From Sulfurimonas sp. (GTDB lineage Bacteria; Campylobacterota; Campylobacteria; Campylobacterales; Sulfurimonadaceae): DNA of 64,000 bases. Of the stretch, positions 9,710-18,297 are shown one piece after another; positions within the stretch are counted from its first letter, which is position 1; each line of letters opens with the position of its first letter. Position numbers and translations under genes: made by a program. Where the stretch lies: contig JAUZSC010000007.1 of NCBI GenBank assembly GCA_030949825.1, positions 1 through 64,000 on the forward strand, in the 5' to 3' direction. The notes beneath the pieces were generated by a model that was given only the letters and a program-made list of their open reading frames with translations, had not been told where the DNA came from and did no database searches.

Positions 9710-10770
9710 ATGATAGTTGTGTAGAGAGGTATGATGAAAATAGGCTATGACTATCAAGGAGCGATAGCTGCAAGTGATAGAACTGGCGAGCCTATAGGAG
9801 TATTAGACCATAACCTTAAAACAGCAGATAATGTTTACTCAACATATGATGATAAGATAGATATGAATCTAACTCATTTAGGAGAACTAAGAGTTAGAGC
9901 AAAACATATGTGCGACACGATAAATACAGACAAAAAAATCATTCATATAGTTGATAGGGAATCAGATAGCATAGCCTTTATGCGAGGCTTAGATGAAGAT
10001 AAGCAACTCTTTTTATTGAGAGGTAAGAAGAATTCTACAGTTAATTATTATGATGAAAAGAGTAAACAAACGATAAGTATTAAACAGTCAGAATTAGCTG
10101 ATAAGCTACCATTTGGTAAAGAGGTTAAAAAAATAGTTTACAAAAAGAAGAAAGTAACTATATTCGCAAATGAGTGCAATATAACAATCTCAAGAGATGC
10201 TACAAAAATGATAGCAGGTAAAAATGGAAAAAGGAAACTTCAAAGAACTAAAGGAAAAACTCTAAAATTAAGATTTATAGTTGAGAGATTAGTCAATGAT
10301 AAAAATGAAGTTGTAGCAGAGTGGTTACTTGTTTCTAATCTCTTTGATGAAGAGATAGATGCAAAAACATTAGCGCAGTGGTATTATTACAGATGGAAAA
10401 TAGAAAGCTATTTTAAACTACTCAAATCCTCAGGGTTTAATTTAGAAGAGTGGCAACAAAAGGAGCCACTAGCCCTATTTAAAAGGCTTCTTATCATTTC
10501 TAATGCCTGTATTCTTATTTGGAAAATTGCAAATGATAACAGTGATAATACAAAGGCAATACGAGATTTTTTAATATCATTAAGTGGTAAACAGATTCAA
10601 AGAGGTGTTGATTTCACATATCCAGCTTTACTTAGTGGATTAGAAAGTTATTTAGCAACATTAGACTTATTACGGCAATTTAGTGTTGAGGATATTTTTA
10701 AAATGAGAGATGAATTAGTTGAAATTATTGGGATTGAGATTTAGATGATAGTTGTGTAGAGAGGTATGAT
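8701..10770 (+). repeat. Tandem duplication, two 1035-bp units
   Basis: Unit 1 is 8701-9735 and unit 2 is 9736-10770. Both run from the GAAAATAGGC inside the transposase gene to just past the right inverted repeat, and read by eye they differ only in homopolymer lengths. Each unit ends with the IS right end (GTTGTGTAGAGAGG). This fits a recent direct duplication or an IS-end-mediated tandem event. Confidence 0.85.
9734..10744 (+). CDS. IS-B transposase, duplicated N-truncated copy
   Basis: 336 codons from ATG at 9734 (MKIGYDYQGAIAASD). It lacks the first ~105 residues, which hold the DNA-binding region and the first catalytic Asp, but keeps VDRES and the YREK block in one open frame. It is unlikely to be catalytically active alone. 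A shortened Tn5-type product could in principle act as an inhibitor, but nothing here shows that. Confidence 0.75.
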   Translation: MKIGYDYQGAIAASDRTGEPIGVLDHNLKTADNVYSTYDDKIDMNLTHLGELRVRAKHMCDTINTDKKIIHIVDRESDSIAFMRGLDEDKQLFLLRGKKNSTVNYYDEKSKQTISIKQSELADKLPFGKEVKKIVYKKKKVTIFANECNITISRDATKMIAGKNGKRKLQRTKGKTLKLRFIVERLVNDKNEVVAEWLLVSNLFDEEIDAKTLAQWYYYRWKIESYFKLLKSSGFNLEEWQQKEPLALFKRLLIISNACILIWKIANDNSDNTKAIRDFLISLSGKQIQRGVDFTYPALLSGLESYLATLDLLRQFSVEDIFKMRDELVEIIGIEI

Positions 10771-11075
10771 TAAATTATGATTACTTGTTCACGATGGAAA
10801 GTAAATTTACTCCATTCATCGGTTTACATTATGGTATTACTGATGGTAGTATTGTTGATGGAACAGCTACAATGGATGACAAAGGTGCTGTATATGGTGC
10901 TCAAGTTGGTGCATTATATGCTATTACTAATAATATTGAGTTTGAAGCAAATCTTGCATATTCAAAATCTAATTTTGATTCAGACATTCAAGTTAATGGC
11001 GTGACTGTTGCTAATGCAAAATATGAACTTGATAAATCAACTTCATTATATGTAGGTTTTAACTACAAATTCTAA
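10770..11075 (+). pseudogene. Outer-membrane beta-barrel protein, 3' fragment
   Basis: Begins directly at the right end of IS-B, without its own upstream region. Reads MESKFTPFIGLHYGITDG, GAVYGAQVGALYAITNN and SLYVGFNYKF. These are alternating hydrophobic strands ending in a C-terminal phenylalanine, the signature of an OmpA/OmpW-like barrel. Residues resemble the last four strands only. The 5' part was presumably displaced by the IS cluster and is not recognisable to the left. Confidence 0.65.
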
Positions 11076-11084
11076 TCTCTTTTT

Positions 11085-11114
11085 AAAAGGCAAGTTCCTG
11101 TTTTCTTGCCTTTT
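11085..11114 (+). terminator. Rho-independent terminator after the barrel fragment
   Basis: Stem AAAAGGCAAG (11085-11094) pairs with CTTGCCTTTT (11105-11114) around a 10-base loop and is followed by a T-run. It lies ten bases after the barrel stop codon and before the convergent higA. Confidence 0.8.
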
Positions 11115-11122
11115 TACTTTCT

Positions 11123-11500
11123 TTACACGACACTCTTCTTAGGTAATTGAATTAAATTCTCAAGAGGAAGATGTAAACCAGCTGCGATATTTGTTATCAT
11201 ACTCAAAGATAATCCAATTTTTCTATTTAAAACTTCTGATACTTTACTTTTGTTACCTATGTAAGGTATAAGATCTTTTTGCTTTAAGTGCATTTGCTCC
11301 ATACGGACTTTAATAGCCTCAATGGGGTCAGGTTCAGATATAGCCCATTCTTTTTCTTCATACTTTTCAATAAGTAAAGCGAGTACTTCAAACTCATCAC
11401 TCAGTGTGCTTCCTAACTTTGGATTTAATACCATAAGTTCATCAACTCTGTCTAATGCTCTATCATAATCTATTTCATTTTTAATTGGTTTAAGTAGCAT
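11123..11500 (-). CDS. higA: HigA-type antitoxin (XRE HTH)
   Basis: 125-residue antitoxin that neutralises HigB and represses the operon. Residues from about 65 onward carry the HTH (MEQMHLKQKDLIPYIGNKSK, then VLNRKIGLSLSMITNIAAGL), with the long N-terminal helical extension seen in the COG5499 HigA group. The start codon at 11498-11500 directly abuts the higB stop, so the pair is one transcript with toxin first, the usual higBA order. The gene is intact. Confidence 0.85.
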   Translation of the reverse strand: MLLKPIKNEIDYDRALDRVDELMVLNPKLGSTLSDEFEVLALLIEKYEEKEWAISEPDPIEAIKVRMEQMHLKQKDLIPYIGNKSKVSEVLNRKIGLSLSMITNIAAGLHLPLENLIQLPKKSVV

Positions 11501-11794
11501 CTATATCTCCTTTGCATCTATTTTGTCATATTGAGCATGTGTGCCTACAAATTTAACTCTTACTATCTTTCTAGGATAGTCAATATGGACTATCAATCTA
11601 TAATCATTCCCTTTAATGTTAAAAACTACTCTATTATCTGACAAAAAAGAAGCAGATGAATAAATATTTTTAATATCAGATGGAGAGCTCCAAATAGTTT
11701 TTCTTGTATCACTATGCCAAACCTCTAAAGCAGATTTTGCTTGAGGGTGTTTCTCATAAAACTCAATAAGTGTTCTTTTACTGATTACATTCAT
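11501..11794 (-). CDS. higB: HigB-type toxin (RelE-like mRNA interferase)
   Basis: 97-residue ribosome-dependent mRNA endonuclease of the HigB family. Seen: LEVWHSDTRKTIWSSPSDIK, NRVVFNIKGNDYRLIVHIDY and KFVGTHAQYDKID, the conserved core (FNIKGN-YRL and GTHAQYDK) of this group. The start at 11792-11794 has a palindromic operator 20 bases upstream. Its downstream partner is higA. Confidence 0.88.
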   Translation of the reverse strand: MNVISKRTLIEFYEKHPQAKSALEVWHSDTRKTIWSSPSDIKNIYSSASFLSDNRVVFNIKGNDYRLIVHIDYPRKIVRVKFVGTHAQYDKIDAKEI

Positions 11795-11813
11795 ATTTTT
11801 AGTATAGTAGTTA

Positions 11814-11828
11814 TTCCTTTAAAAGGAA
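11814..11828. promoter_or_regulatory. Palindromic operator of higBA
   Basis: TTCCTTTAAAAGGAA is a perfect odd palindrome with 7-bp arms. It lies just upstream of a TATACT-like -10 box on the minus strand and 20 bases before the higB start. This is the expected position for HigA autorepression; binding is inferred. Confidence 0.65.
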
Positions 11829-11858
11829 CTTATTCCTCACTAAAGTATTTTTAAGCCT

Positions 11859-11882
11859 ATCTGTACTAAAATATGTACAGAT
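11859..11882. promoter_or_regulatory. Palindromic operator of yefM-yoeB
   Basis: ATCTGTAC-N8-GTACAGAT, 17 bases before the yefM start. The TGTAC core matches the type of site known for YefM-YoeB autoregulation. Confidence 0.72.
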
Positions 11883-11899
11883 ACAAAGAGAGGTAAATC

Positions 11900-12154
11900 A
11901 TGCAAACGACTACTTTTACACAAACGAGACAACATTTAGCATCTACTATGGATGATGTTGTAGCGAATCATAATCCTGTAACTATCACCAGACAAAACAA
12001 AGAGGCTGTTGTCATGATTTCTTTAGAAGATTTCAGATCAATGCAAGAGACGGCTTATCTAATGCAAAGCTCAACCAATGCCTCACGTTTAAATGAGGCA
12101 ATAGAGCAATTAGAATCAGGACTTGGACAAACACGAGATTTAATTCAATCATGA
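11900..12154 (+). CDS. yefM: YefM/Phd-family antitoxin
   Basis: 84 residues. The N-terminal Phd/YefM DNA-binding fold is seen as TTFTQTRQHLASTMDDVVA, NHNPVTITRQNKEAVVMISLE and DFRSMQETAYLM. The acidic C-terminal tail is the toxin-binding segment. The stop codon overlaps the toxin start as ATGA, the typical translational coupling. A clear palindromic operator precedes it. Confidence 0.9.
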   Translation: MQTTTFTQTRQHLASTMDDVVANHNPVTITRQNKEAVVMISLEDFRSMQETAYLMQSSTNASRLNEAIEQLESGLGQTRDLIQS

Positions 12155-12406
12155 ATCTTGTCTTTGCAGATAGGGCGTGGGAAGATTATTTATATTGGCA
12201 AAAAAATAATAAAATAATTTTAAAGAAAATAAATAACTTGATAAAAGAGATAAAAAAGAGAGCCGTTTAAAGGTATAGGTGAGCCAGAACCTTTAAAATA
12301 TAATTGGGCAGGGTATTGGTCTCGTAGGATTACGCTTGAACATCGTTTAGTATATAAAGTTCAAGATAACAATATACTTATTGCTCAATGTAGATACCAT
12401 TACTAA
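12151..12406 (+). pseudogene. yoeB: YoeB toxin, one frameshift
   Basis: RelE-superfamily ribosome-dependent mRNase. The start MNLVFADRAWEDYLYWQ and the C-terminal GEPEPLKYNWAGYWSRRI and HRLVYKV..IAQCRYHY are diagnostic of YoeB. A single-base change in the AAAAAAGAGAG stretch near 12260 separates the halves, ending the first frame at KKRAV. If the indel is real the toxin is dead while the antitoxin stays intact; if it is an assembly error the module is complete. Confidence 0.85.
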
Positions 12407-12417
12407 AGGATATTAAA

Positions 12418-13813
12418 ATGCAAAAACTATTTGATGAAGTTCGCTCTTTAGATGCAAAATGCTATGAAAAGTTTGGACTCAGTGAAGATATTTTGATGGA
12501 ACATGCTGCTAATGGCATCGCTGATTTTATTCGGGCTAAGTTTGTTAAAGGTTCTACTGTCATTGTCGCTTGTGGAAGTGGGAACAATGGAGCTGATGGT
12601 TTAGCTTTGGCTCGACTTTTACATGGTGATTATAATGTGAAAATATTTTATGTTAAAAAACCAAAATCACCCATGGCAATACTCCAAATCGACAGAGCTC
12701 ACGCAATAGGAGTTAAGGCAACATTTCAATTAAATGAATGTGATATTTTAGTTGATGCTTTGTATGGAACTGGGTTTAAGGGTATATTTAAGAATGAAGC
12801 AAAATCTGTTATACAAACCATAAATAAATTAAATGCATATAAAATCGCCTGCGATATTCCATCTGGCATCTCACAAAATGGTGAATGTGACGAAGATACT
12901 TTTGTGGCAGATATGACCTTAACTATGGGTGCACTTAAAAAATCAATGTTCACAGATGCAGCAAAAGAATATGTAGGAAAAATAAGAGTTCTAGATTTAG
13001 GTGTCACACGAAGTTATTATGAGAGTAAATCAAACTGGAATCTCTTAGATATGTCTGACTTAGAACTTCCATTTAGACACAAACAAAATACACATAAGGG
13101 AAGTTTTGGACATCTCTGCGTACTCGGTGGTGAAAAAACTGGTGCGAGTATGCTGAGTGGATTATCTGCTCTTAAGTTTGGAACAGGTTTAGTTACGATG
13201 GTGTGTAAAAAAGAGCCTCATAATATGCCTCACTCAATGATGCACACCCTTTGTAAACCGAACAATACAACTGCCCTTGCTTTTGGTATGGGCTTAGGTA
13301 TAAACTATGATACGAATGAGCTCAACTCTTTTTTAGATAATAAACTTCCACTTATAGTAGATGCTGATATATTTAGCATGCAAGATGTTCTAAAGATTTT
13401 AAAGAGAAAAAATGTAGTTATTACTCCGCATCCTAAAGAGTTTGTATCACTTTTAAACATTACAAAAATCGCGGACATCAGCATTAAGGAACTTCAAAAC
13501 AACCGTTTTAAATACAGTGAAATGTTTTGTGAAAAATATCCAAACATTACGCTTCTTTTAAAAGGCGCGAATGTCATCATAGGACAAAACAGATAAGTTT
13601 TTCATAAATGCCTACGGTACATCTGCATTAGCAAAAGCTGGGAGTGGAGATGTTTTAAGTGGTCTTATTGGCTCACTTTTAGCCCAAGGTTATTCTTGTC
13701 TTGATTCTACAATAAACGCTTCTTTAGCCCATACAAAACTTTCTCGAAACTACAAAGGTGCTGATTTTTCTCTTACACCTGATGATTTAATCGAGGGTAT
13801 TGCTAACTTATAA
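12418..13813 (+). pseudogene. nnr: Bifunctional NAD(P)H-hydrate epimerase / ADP(ATP)-dependent dehydratase, one frameshift
   Basis: Repairs damaged NADHX and NADPHX. The N-terminal half (residues 1-205) is the YjeF_N epimerase: GSTVIVACGSGNNGADGLAL, then DALYGTGFKG and CDIPSGIS. The C-terminal half is the ribokinase-like dehydratase: GSFGHLCVLGGEKTGASMLS, ITPHPKEF and, after a frame change at about 13585 (GQNR versus TDKFFINAYG), the AGSGDVLSG nucleotide site. End at 13811-13813. Total of about 464 residues is normal for the fusion. It sits upstream of thiG with 48 bases between and may share its transcript. Confidence 0.87.
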
Positions 13814-13861
13814 GAATTCTTATGATATAAAGTAAACAATAAATTATTTTAGGAACTTTAT

Positions 13862-14641
13862 ATGGATAACATTTTAAAAATTGGAAAATATGAGCTCGGT
13901 TCTCGCCTTATTGTAGGAAGTGGAAAATACGATTCTTTTGAAGCTACAAAAGAAGCTACACTAGCATCTGGAAGTGAACTTATCACGGTTGCTATTCGTC
14001 GTTTAAACATAACTGACCCAGATAAAGAAAATCTAAGAGATACTTTTGCTGGAACAAATGTAAGATTTTTACCAAACTCTGCTGGATGTGTAACTGCCGA
14101 AGAAGCGATTACAACTTTTAGACTTATGAGAGAAGCTACTGGGATTGATTTAATCAAACTAGAAGTAATTGGCGATACTAAAAAAACACTTTATCCTGAT
14201 GTTCTTGAGACTATAAAAGCCTGTGAGGTTCTTGCAAAAGATGGTTTTACAATCATGTCTTACACTTCAGATGATCCGATTATGGCTAAACGCTTAGAAG
14301 ATGCTGGTTCTCACGCGATTATGCCACTCGCTGCGCCTATTGGTTCAGGTCTTGGGATTCAGAATCCTTATAACATTGTTTTTATTCGTGAAGCTGTTTC
14401 TGTTCCTGTAATTGTAGATGCTGGAATCGGTTGTGCATCTGACGCGGCATACGCAATGGAATTAGGTGCTGCTGGAGTACTTACAAATACTGCAATCGCT
14501 CAAGCGCAAAACCCGATGATAATGGCTGAAGCTATGAAGCACGCTGTAAGAGCTGGAAGAATGAGTTACTTAAGTGGAAGAATCCCTAAGCGTCCTTATG
14601 CAACTGCATCAAGTCCGATAGATGGAATGATTCAGTTCTAA
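13862..14641 (+). CDS. thiG: Thiazole synthase ThiG
   Basis: Makes the thiazole phosphate of thiamine from deoxyxylulose phosphate, dehydroglycine and ThiS thiocarboxylate. 259 residues, a normal length, TIM barrel. Seen: RLIVGSGKY at the N-terminus, [16 protein letters not shown] with the Schiff-base Lys at about residue 99, [21 protein letters not shown] and the phosphate-binding LTNTAIAQA. Start ATG follows an AGGAAC ribosome site. No thiS or thiH is adjacent. Confidence 0.95.
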   Translation: MDNILKIGKYELGSRLIVGSGKYDSFEATKEATLASGSELITVAIRRLNITDPDKENLRDTFAGTNVRFLPNSAGCVTAEEAITTFRLMREATGIDLIKLEVIGDTKKTLYPDVLETIKACEVLAKDGFTIMSYTSDDPIMAKRLEDAGSHAIMPLAAPIGSGLGIQNPYNIVFIREAVSVPVIVDAGIGCASDAAYAMELGAAGVLTNTAIAQAQNPMIMAEAMKHAVRAGRMSYLSGRIPKRPYATASSPIDGMIQF

Positions 14642-14913
14642 ACTTCTAACTTATTAGAAAGATGGGTCATCAAAATAAGTTGACCCATATCTTCAAAAAA
14701 CTTATCTACTCCCATTCCCTTTGCCTCTAGTGATAACTTCAAAGCTTCTAAAAATACACTGTGCGATTCGGCTGACGCTTGCATATAGGCATCTATAATC
14801 CACTCAATTGTAAGTGATTGTACTTCACCGTTAATATCATAGTCTATAGAAGAACTTAAATTAATTCCTTCTCGCTTGATAATATCTTTACACTCTTGTC
14901 CAATACTACGCAT
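14638..14913 (-). CDS. Conserved hypothetical protein, 91 residues
   Basis: Not recognised. Mostly helical by composition, with a central [21 protein letters not shown] and no signal peptide or membrane segment. It starts inside the last codons of the symporter gene (8-base overlap), so it is probably translationally coupled to it. It converges on thiG, overlapping its stop by four bases. Confidence 0.6.
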   Translation of the reverse strand: MRSIGQECKDIIKREGINLSSSIDYDINGEVQSLTIEWIIDAYMQASAESHSVFLEALKLSLEAKGMGVDKFFEDMGQLILMTHLSNKLEV

Positions 14914-16357
14914 CTCGTATCGCCTCTTTATCTAAGTCACCACTTTTTAGTTTGAGTAAATACTCTTCTAGCTGTCTTTTTACATCGCCACTTAAAATAA
15001 ATAGACCAAAAATATTTGGAATTGCCATTGCAAGCATTAACATAAAACTAAGATCTACCATGATTCCGGTACTTACAACCGTTGCAATTACAGATAATGA
15101 TAAAAACATAAGCTTGTAAACGAGAGAGAATTTAGACCCAAAAAGATAAACCCATGCGCGTTCTCCATAATACGACCATGAAATCATAGTTGAAAATGCA
15201 AAAAGAAAAATACTAATAGATAATACAGTTGGAAACCATGATATAACCGTTCCATACGCAGCACTTGTTAAAGCCGCTCCCTCTTTTGCAGCGATAAGTG
15301 AAGCATGAGGACCATCAGGTTCAAATACTCCTGTTATGATGATTACCAGTGCTGTCATCGTACAAATGACTACAGTATCAATAAATGGCTCATATAAAGC
15401 AACCATTCCCTGTCTTACTGGATATTTAGTCTTTGCTGGAGCATGGGCAACTGGGGATGAACCTATCCCTGCTTCACTTGAAAATACTGCTCTTTGGAAA
15501 CCTTGAATAAGTGCTCCTAACATTCCACCGTAAACTGCGCTTGTGTTAAATGCTTCATTAAATATCAGAGCAAAAGCATCATCTATTTTGTCAAAGTTAA
15601 CTCCGAGTATCCATAGAGATGCGCTTATATAAACAACAACCATTATAGGTACAAGTTTTTCAGTAATACTTGCTATTCTAGTTATACCGCCTATGATTAC
15701 AGCGCCCGTTAAACCTGCTAAAATAAATCCAAATACTAAAGGATTACTAGCAAAATATGGAACTTCATGAGAAATCGCACTGTATGCTTGAGAGACTTGA
15801 AAAATATTTCCACCACCGATAGCACCACCAATCATTAAAAAGGCAAACAATACAGCTAAGAATTTACCTAGTTTTACATAGCCTTTTGTGGCTAAACCTT
15901 TTGATAGGTACTCCATCGCACCACCCATTACAGTTCCATCTTTTAAAAACTCTCTGTACTGGATTGAGAGTGTGACCTCTGTAAACTTTAAGCTCATTCC
16001 TAAAAAACCAGCCACAATCATCCAAAAAACTGCGCCTGGTCCGCCGATGGAAACAGCTAAGGCAACTCCTGCGATATTTCCAAGACCTACTGTAGCACTG
16101 AGCGCTGTTGTAAGTGCTCCAAAAGGTGAGATTTGTCCTACATCATCTTTAGTTGTGTATCTTCCTCGAATGATGTCAAAGGAGTGTTTAAAGACTCTTA
16201 CATTGATAAACTTCGTGAAAAATGTTAAATAAATTCCACCACTGATGAGCCACATAACTAAAAATGGTAACGACACTCCTTCTACTGTTCCAAAAAGTAT
16301 GTCAAAAAACAAGATGGTGTCTAAAAAACTATTGATATTACTAAAAAATGCATCCAT
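14906..16357 (-). CDS. Alanine/glycine:sodium symporter (AGCS family)
   Basis: 483-residue inner-membrane carrier importing alanine or glycine with Na+. About ten hydrophobic helices. Signature stretches: GALTTALSATVGLGNIAGVA, SIGGPGAVFWMIVAGFLGMS, GGAIGGGNIFQVSQ and FSSEAGIGSSPVAHA, all typical of AlsT/YaaJ proteins. Length and frame are intact. The downstream small gene overlaps it. Confidence 0.92.
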   Translation of the reverse strand: MDAFFSNINSFLDTILFFDILFGTVEGVSLPFLVMWLISGGIYLTFFTKFINVRVFKHSFDIIRGRYTTKDDVGQISPFGALTTALSATVGLGNIAGVALAVSIGGPGAVFWMIVAGFLGMSLKFTEVTLSIQYREFLKDGTVMGGAMEYLSKGLATKGYVKLGKFLAVLFAFLMIGGAIGGGNIFQVSQAYSAISHEVPYFASNPLVFGFILAGLTGAVIIGGITRIASITEKLVPIMVVVYISASLWILGVNFDKIDDAFALIFNEAFNTSAVYGGMLGALIQGFQRAVFSSEAGIGSSPVAHAPAKTKYPVRQGMVALYEPFIDTVVICTMTALVIIITGVFEPDGPHASLIAAKEGAALTSAAYGTVISWFPTVLSISIFLFAFSTMISWSYYGERAWVYLFGSKFSLVYKLMFLSLSVIATVVSTGIMVDLSFMLMLAMAIPNIFGLFILSGDVKRQLEEYLLKLKSGDLDKEAIRDA

Positions 16358-16496
16358 AAATCACTCCATTATTATTATAATAAGTAATTGTAGCAGACTT
16401 CTTTCTAATTCGTCTTAAATACTATTGACATTTGGTGACTTATTAACTATAATTCCACCTCATTAATCAGCGTTAGCTCGGTTTTTGAATATAGGT

Positions 16497-16574
16497 CGGG
16501 GTGTAGCTCAGTATGGTTAGAGTACCTGGTTTGGGACCAGGGGGCCGAAGGTTCGAGTCCTTTCACCCCGACCA
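16497..16574 (+). tRNA. tRNA-Pro (TGG)
   Basis: Full cloverleaf: acceptor CGGGGTG pairs with CACCCCG, the anticodon loop is TTTGGGA in a CCTGG/CCAGG stem, TTCGAGT T-arm, encoded CCA. First of five tightly spaced tRNAs. Confidence 0.95.
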
Positions 16575-16603
16575 CCTTTTTTTATATTTACAAGCTTTCA
16601 GAT

Positions 16604-16681
16604 GGTGGGATTAGCTCAGTTGGTTAGAGCACTGGTTTGTGGTGCCGGGGGTCGCGGGTTCGAATCCCGTATCCCACCCCA
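16604..16681 (+). tRNA. tRNA-His (GTG)
   Basis: Acceptor GTGGGAT pairs with ATCCCAC, with the extra 5' G opposite C73 that marks tRNA-His. Anticodon GTG lies in TTTGTGG; T-arm GGTTCGAATC; CCA encoded. Confidence 0.95.
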
Positions 16682-16740
16682 TTCAATAATTTTAAATATA
16701 AAAAACTTTTTTAATAGATAATAAATACTAAACCTAAAAA

Positions 16741-16817
16741 GCGTCCGTGGCTCAACTGGATAGAGTTTCGGATTTCGGCTCCGAGGGTTATAGGTTCGAA
16801 TCCTATCGGGCGCACCA
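16741..16817 (+). tRNA. tRNA-Arg (TCG)
   Basis: Acceptor GCGTCCG pairs with CGGGCGC (one wobble). The anticodon stem-loop CGGA-TTTCGGC-TCCG gives anticodon TCG; CCA encoded. Confidence 0.92.
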
Positions 16818-16889
16818 TTTACTACGCTAGCCGCTTGGGCACTAAAGCTTTGATTTTTAGAAATCAAGAAATTAGAAATACAAAAATAT

Positions 16890-16966
<77 letters not shown>

Positions 16967-17027
16967 TTACTTTAAAGTAAGATAAAGATTATTTGACTAT
17001 AATTCTCCTCTTATTAAACAATCACAT

Positions 17028-17112
17028 GCGGATGTGGTGAAATTGGTATACACGCCAGACTTAGGATCTGGTGCCGCAAGGCGTGGAGGTTCAAGTCCTC
17101 TCATCCGCACCA
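17028..17112 (+). tRNA. tRNA-Leu (TAG)
   Basis: 85 bases with the long variable arm of class II tRNAs (TGCCGCAAGGCG). Anticodon TAG lies in CTTAGGA, acceptor GCGGATG/CATCCGC, CCA encoded. The DNA after it has island character, so this 3' end is a plausible integration site. Confidence 0.95.
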
Positions 17113-17624
17113 TCTACAACAAATAATCCCTCAAAACATCGCATACAACGAACTAAATAAACTACTTTAAGTTTCAGATAAAATCACTTTAGTCACCTAT
17201 TAGTCACTAGAATTTTAAATATATCAATTTTTACATGTAAATTTCAATAAATATCACTTTTGCTTTAAGGTTTAAAATAAAAGTTTAGCTATTTAGTAAT
17301 ATCAAGTTACATCATATTCTATCATATATCTTCATTTCACTCCATTATTTGCTCAGGCAAAAATTTACCGATTATTCTATAATTTCCCTGTCTCATTATT
17401 CAACGGGGTACCAAGTGTTTTCACTCCCAAGTGAAGGAAGCTTGATTTGGCTTCCCGTTGAGTAATTCAACATAGGATCACTTGGTACCTGCTCCTCACT
17501 CAAACACTTTTCAATGTTAAAATAAAAAATGATAGGCGTATTATCAAGCGTCTGATGAAGTAAATATTCTGTTTATGAGCTATCATAGCTAAGGCAAGTA
17601 AAATAGTACTCAAATATTGAACAA
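17113..17624. other. Noncoding region downstream of tRNA-Leu
   Basis: No gene is supported. It holds short repeats such as TAGTCAC (CACCTATTAGTCACTAG near 17194) and the structured palindromic element at 17398-17489. AT content and lack of coding suggest the start of an integrated element. Confidence 0.5.
17398..17489. repeat. Structured palindromic element (nested inverted repeats)
   Basis: Three pairings are visible. CAACGGG (17401) pairs with CCCGTTG (17454). Inside it, TTCAC/GTGAA (17420/17431) and GAAGC/GCTTC (17437/17450) form hairpins. GGTACCAAGTG (17407) also pairs with CACTTGGTACC (17479), outside the first stem, giving pseudoknot topology. The outer boxes ATTCAAC and GTTGAGT fit the RYYYAAC and GTTRRRY consensus of integron attC sites, but only one copy is present and no integrase is nearby. 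It may be a structured RNA or a recombination site. Confidence 0.55.
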
Positions 17625-17850
17625 AAAGTAGAAATTGATACAGTTGCGGCTGGTTCTCACATGGAAACAAAAAGAGGAATCGACTACATGCAGATTGATA
17701 TAGCTAAGAAGAACTTAGTTATAGATGGGTGCTGTGGTAGATGCTATGCTCTCTACACCTTCTTATACCGACCTAAATCTAAACTCTGACATTATAGACA
17801 TGGAACAAACTGTACAGCACAACCGACAGCTGATGGTATACTCACGCTAA
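17625..17850 (+). pseudogene. Degenerate coding fragment, unknown
   Basis: Codon-like text in two frames: GSHMETKRGIDYMQIDIAKK, then (one base shifted) DGAVVDAMLSTPSYTDLNLN and MEQTVQHNRQLMVYSR. It has no start, no ribosome site and a frame change near 17725. It could be the tail of a phage or plasmid gene, but the family is not recognised. Confidence 0.35.
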
Positions 17851-17995
17851 GCATGAAAAAGGCGAAGAGACTAATCGACCGACCGATCGAAACGACGGAA
17901 TTATAGCATATTTTACATATGTTGAAAATCGAGAGTGGAGAAGTCTGCTCATTTTTTTAGCGACTTCCCAAGCCCTAACTCCAGTCTCTCACTCT

Positions 17996-18254
17996 CTACT
18001 CACTCCGGAATTTATTAAGACTAATCTTACACAAAGCACTAACACTAATTCCAAGCTCTTTAGCATGAGCTTCTATCTTAGCTTTCTCTGCTACTGTGAC
18101 ATTTATAAAAATCTGCTCACTTGCTTTATCGCTAGCTTCTTTTTTTCGGTCTGCCACCCTTATTCTTTTTACCTTTACTCATATCAGCTGCAGCTATAAA
18201 TTTATCCGTTGCTTCTTCTGTATCTAAATCATCTAAATCTTTAATTTTTGTCAT
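17996..18254 (-). pseudogene. Ribbon-helix-helix partition/regulatory protein, one frameshift
   Basis: Small DNA-binding partner of the ParA gene upstream. Start at 18252-18254 (MTKIKDLDDLDTEEATDKF); basic linker KGKKNKGGRPKK. After a one-base change in the A-run near 18150 it continues ASEQIFINVTVAEKAKIEAH and AKELGISVSALCKISLNKF, a ribbon-helix-helix fold of the CopG/ParG type. About 85 residues. A 17-bp site shared with the parA promoter lies 18 bases upstream. Role in plasmid-type partition is inferred from the pairing. Confidence 0.65.
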
Positions 18255-18271
18255 TAATTTAGTCCTTGTTT

Positions 18272-18288
18272 ATTACTAGTATTATACT
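18272..18288. promoter_or_regulatory. Candidate RHH operator, copy 1
   Basis: The 17-mer ATTACTAGTATTATACT is found again in inverted orientation at 18972-18988 before parA. It contains the perfect palindrome AGTAT-T-ATACT. It lies 18 bases upstream of the RHH start and is the likely operator or centromere-type site. Confidence 0.65.
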
Positions 18289-18297
18289 AAATATAAA

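Larger units (their letters stand above)
8328..10763 (+). mobile_element. IS-B: IS4/Tn5-like element with internal tandem duplication
   Basis: Ends are the 12-bp inverted repeat CTCTCTACACAA at 8328-8339 and its complement at 10752-10763. Inside lies one full transposase gene followed by a second copy lacking the first ~105 codons. The right end cuts into an outer-membrane protein gene tail. No clear target duplication is visible. Confidence 0.75.

Noticed and set aside
8701..10770. Tandem repeat considered as a diversity-generating template/variable repeat
   Set aside because: No reverse transcriptase, no adenine-specific differences; units differ only in homopolymer length and are transposase DNA.
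10777..11004. Alternative 75-codon frame over the barrel fragment
   Set aside because: Low-complexity leucine-rich shadow of the frame that ends in the beta-barrel signature YKF.
16616..16867. Minus-strand reading frame across the tRNA array (contains PDRIRTYNPRSRNP)
   Set aside because: This is the well-known spurious translation of tRNA genes; the array itself explains the sequence.
17398..17464. Confident call of an integron attC site
   Set aside because: Consensus boxes match, but only one site exists, no integrase or cassette series is present, and other pairings explain the structure equally well.
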